From assembly GCA_027346205.1 (NCBI GenBank), contig DAIESR010000154.1:1-7592 (forward strand): DNA of 7,592 bases. The letters are read 5' to 3'. Position 1 is the first letter of the stretch. Each line of letters opens with the position of its first letter. Below are positions 6,275-7,592 of the stretch, piece after piece. This stretch comes from Beijerinckiaceae bacterium. Lineage in GTDB: Bacteria; Pseudomonadota; Alphaproteobacteria; Rhizobiales; Beijerinckiaceae. Position numbers and translations under genes: made by a program. Below the pieces are notes generated by a model, which was not told where the DNA came from, made no database searches, and saw only the letters and a program-made list of their open reading frames with translations.

Positions 6275-7247
6275 GCCTGCGATGAACTTCATGCAATCGG
6301 AGGCGCGCGAAAAGGCCGAGCGGGCATCGAGCGAGCCGGGTCTCAGCCGCCGCCAGGAGGTGCCGCTGGTGCCGGCGGCTTCCATCGCCGGACGCGCGCT
6401 CGTCACCGTGATTGCGATCATGACTTTTCTCGCCGCGCTGACGGCGGGCACTGCAATCCTGATCGCCGATGCCGCGCGAGGCTGGGACCAATCCATCGCA
6501 CGGGAAATGACCATTCAGGTCAGGCCGATCCCTGGGCATGATCTCGGGGCGGAGACGGCCAAGGCCGCTGCGATTGCGCGGGCGACTGCCGGAATCGCGG
6601 AGGTCAAGCCATTCACCAAGGCGCAATCCGAGGCATTGTTGCAGCCCTGGCTGGGCAGCGGGCTCGATCTGTCGGAACTGCCGATCCCGCGGCTCATCGT
6701 CCTCAAGCTCGACCGTGGCAAGCCGCTCGATGCGGCGGCTTTACGTAAGGCCTTGGATGACGAGGTTGTCGGCGCGAGCCTCGACGATCATCGTTTTTGG
6801 ATGCGGCGCCTTGCCATCATGGCGGGCACGGTCGTCGTCGTCGCCGTGGTCATCTTCATTCTGGTGATGATCGCCATGGTGCTCGCCGTGGGATTTGCGA
6901 CGCGCGGCGCGATGGCGGGCAATCGCGAGATCATCGAGGTGCTGCATTTCGTCGGTGCCGCGGATAGCTATATTTCGCGGCAGTTCCAACGGCATTTCTT
7001 CCGGCTCGGGTTGCGCGGCGGCATTTTCGGCGGCGGCCTCGCGATCCTGGTCTTCTTCCTCTCGGGCATTCTGTCGGCCTTTATGCGCGGTACGGCGGGC
7101 GGCACGCAGGCCCAGGTGATGTTCGGCAGTTTTGAACTCGGCTCCAAGGGCTATGTCGCGATCGCGGTCATCGCCGGGGCCATCGCGGTGACGACGGGCA
7201 TTGTGTCGCGGGTCATCGTCTTCCGGCATTTGCGAAAATTGGGATGA
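6267..7247 (+). CDS. ftsX: Cell division protein FtsX
   Basis: A 326-residue membrane partner of FtsE. Four hydrophobic segments fit FtsX topology: about 44-66, 184-208, 247-271 and 294-318. The 67-183 stretch between helices 1 and 2 is the large periplasmic loop that in this family contacts murein-hydrolase activators; residues 210-245 form the cytoplasmic loop facing FtsE, with the conserved-looking EIIEVLHFVGAADSYISRQF at 221-240. The N-terminal cytoplasmic tail of about 40 residues is charged, as is common in rhizobial FtsX. The ATG at 6267 overlaps the ftsE stop (TGA 6272-6274). A second in-frame ATG is codon 6, and an in-frame GTG at 6369 (codon 35) has AGGAGG 8 nt ahead, which could yield a short-tailed form. 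No terminator is visible before the next promoter. Confidence 0.96.
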   Translation: MSEPAMNFMQSEAREKAERASSEPGLSRRQEVPLVPAASIAGRALVTVIAIMTFLAALTAGTAILIADAARGWDQSIAREMTIQVRPIPGHDLGAETAKAAAIARATAGIAEVKPFTKAQSEALLQPWLGSGLDLSELPIPRLIVLKLDRGKPLDAAALRKALDDEVVGASLDDHRFWMRRLAIMAGTVVVVAVVIFILVMIAMVLAVGFATRGAMAGNREIIEVLHFVGAADSYISRQFQRHFFRLGLRGGIFGGGLAILVFFLSGILSAFMRGTAGGTQAQVMFGSFELGSKGYVAIAVIAGAIAVTTGIVSRVIVFRHLRKLG

Positions 7248-7261
7248 TCGGTGAATGCGCC

Positions 7262-7290
7262 TTGGTCTTGCCGGCAAATGCCTATATAAG
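7262..7290 (+). promoter_or_regulatory. Promoter of a small unit downstream of ftsX
   Basis: TTGGTC (7262-7267) and TATAAG (7285-7290, within TATATAAG) are 17 bp apart, the best sigma-70-like promoter in the window. It starts 14 bp beyond the ftsX stop. Transcription would begin near 7297, essentially at an ATG (7298) and about 31 nt before the GTG at 7328. Confidence 0.6.
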
Positions 7291-7311
7291 CGCGGCCATG
7301 TTCAACCAATC

Positions 7312-7328
7312 GAAAGGAGGTGATCCAG
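7312..7328 (+). promoter_or_regulatory. Extended Shine-Dalgarno complementary to the 16S rRNA tail
   Basis: GAAAGGAGGTGATCCAG is complementary, base for base, to the CTGGATCACCTCCTTTC near the 3' end of alphaproteobacterial 16S rRNA (from memory of that conserved tail). GGAGG is 7 nt from a GTG at 7328. Ordinary Shine-Dalgarno sequences match 4-7 nt; this one matches 17. No other 16S sequence flanks it, so it is not an rRNA gene fragment. Confidence 0.6.
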
Positions 7329-7390
7329 TGTCTCAATGTCTTATCGCCAAGCCGCTGGTCTTCACCGCCGGGTGCATCCGCCTCGGCTGA
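7328..7390 (+). CDS. Putative 20-codon micro-ORF, unknown function
   Basis: From GTG 7328 to TGA 7388-7390 the frame encodes MSQCLIAKPLVFTAGCIRLG. An in-frame ATG at 7298, close to the predicted transcription start, would give a 30-residue form (leaderless, MFNQSKGGDP added) whose extra codons simply read through the Shine-Dalgarno block. The peptide has two Cys (4 and 16 of the short form) and a hydrophobic centre, but is too short for a membrane helix prediction to mean much. I recognise no family. In favour of a gene are the dedicated promoter, ideal ribosome site spacing and terminators downstream. It might be a leader peptide, a small protein, or only the translated part of a regulatory RNA. 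A basic 59-codon frame from ATG 7336 overlaps it and has no ribosome site of its own at a usual distance. Confidence 0.35.
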   Translation: MSQCLIAKPLVFTAGCIRLG

Positions 7391-7398
7391 AAAGCCGA
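7383..7398 (+). other. GAAA-tetraloop hairpin over the micro-ORF stop codon
   Basis: TCGGCT (7383-7388) and AGCCGA (7393-7398) pair perfectly around GAAA, a stable GNRA tetraloop. The TGA stop codon (7388-7390) sits at the stem-loop junction. It may protect the transcript or be displaced by the terminating ribosome. Confidence 0.4.
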
Positions 7399-7478
7399 CG
7401 ACTCGCGCTGACATTGCCGGGCGTGCGCGACACGGGCTTTACCGTCCGCCGCCCCATTCGAGAAAAGCCCAAATCAAA

Positions 7479-7510
7479 GAAAGCCCCGGGCAACCGGGGC
7501 TTTCGCATTT
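7479..7510 (+). terminator. Intrinsic terminator, first copy
   Basis: An 11-bp stem (7479-7489 with 7494-7504) is capped by GCAA, a GNRA tetraloop, and followed by GCATTTT. It is 89 bp past the micro-ORF stop and would give a transcript of about 210 nt from the predicted start. This copy has two more stem pairs than the next ones, so it may be the original. Confidence 0.75.
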
Positions 7511-7521
7511 TGTAGACCAAC

Positions 7522-7551
7522 AAGCCCCGGGCAACCGGGGCTTTCGCATTT
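7522..7551 (+). terminator. Intrinsic terminator, second copy
   Basis: A 9-bp stem (7522-7530 with 7535-7543), GCAA loop and T-rich tail, identical in unit sequence to the first copy. It would catch read-through from that one. Confidence 0.7.
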
Positions 7552-7562
7552 TGTAGACCAAC

Positions 7563-7592
7563 AAGCCCCGGGCAACCGGGGCTTTCGCATTT
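7563..7592 (+). terminator. Intrinsic terminator, third copy (cut by window end)
   Basis: A 9-bp stem (7563-7571 with 7576-7584) and GCAA loop, identical to the others; its T-rich tail runs into the window edge. Confidence 0.7.

Larger units (their letters stand above)
7481..7592 (+). repeat. 41-bp tandem repeat array (at least 2.7 copies)
   Basis: The unit starts AAGCCCCGGGCAACCGGGGC and ends TGTAGACCAAC. Copies lie at 7481-7521, 7522-7562 and 7563-7592; the first two are identical over 41 bp and the third over its visible 30 bp before the window ends. There is no variable spacer. Each unit carries one complete hairpin and a T-rich tail. Absence of drift implies recent amplification, gene conversion, or selection. 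Confidence 0.97.

Noticed and set aside
7312..7328. 3' end of a 16S rRNA gene on the minus strand
   Set aside because: Only 17 bases match; the bases expected next in 16S (the rest of helix 45) are absent.
7320..7556. 78-codon plus-strand frame from GTG 7320
   Set aside because: It starts inside the Shine-Dalgarno block, has no ribosome site and runs through the terminator repeats.
7481..7592. CRISPR array
   Set aside because: Head-to-tail identical units with no unique spacers and no cas genes in the window; each unit is an intrinsic terminator.

Overview
The window (about 60% G+C by eye) reads as chromosomal DNA of an alphaproteobacterium, most likely a Hyphomicrobiales (Rhizobiales) member. 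This rests on the type of FtsE/FtsX (FtsE beginning VRFENVGLRYG), an ispZ gene directly behind ftsY, an MJ0042/DUF3426 protein divergent from ftsE, and a perfect CtrA-type box (TTAA-N7-TTAA) in front of ftsE. Genus cannot be set from sequence alone. There is no sign of phage, transposon, CRISPR array, tRNA or rRNA gene.

Layout. The 3' end of a CBS-domain CorC/HlyC-type transporter-associated protein (+) enters from the left and converges on a Rieske [2Fe-2S] protein gene (-); a perfect 13-bp hairpin lies between them. Three more minus-strand genes follow: ispZ (YciB-type septation protein), ftsY (signal recognition particle receptor) and, behind a clear intrinsic terminator, a stand-alone PuuD-like membrane protein. 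A fourth, a membrane-anchored zinc-ribbon DUF3426 protein, starts next to and divergent from the plus-strand ftsE-ftsX pair, whose frames overlap by 8 bp. Envelope assembly and division therefore dominate: FtsY delivers membrane proteins, IspZ is a septation-associated membrane protein, and FtsEX is the ABC-type complex that controls septal cell-wall hydrolysis.

The ftsE promoter is unusually readable. The right half of the CtrA box doubles as a -35 element, 17 bp from GATAAG. The implied start of transcription favours a TTG start for FtsE, seven codons inside the ATG frame, where a Shine-Dalgarno sequence is present.

The last 345 bp hold what looks like an independent mini transcription unit: a good promoter (TTGGTC-N17-TATAAG), a 17-nt block complementary to the 3' end of alphaproteobacterial 16S rRNA, a 20-codon (GTG) or 30-codon (ATG) open frame, a GAAA-capped hairpin over its stop codon, and then at least three identical 41-bp tandem copies of an intrinsic-terminator hairpin running off the window edge. 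I cannot match it to a known family; it is the best candidate here for something undescribed.
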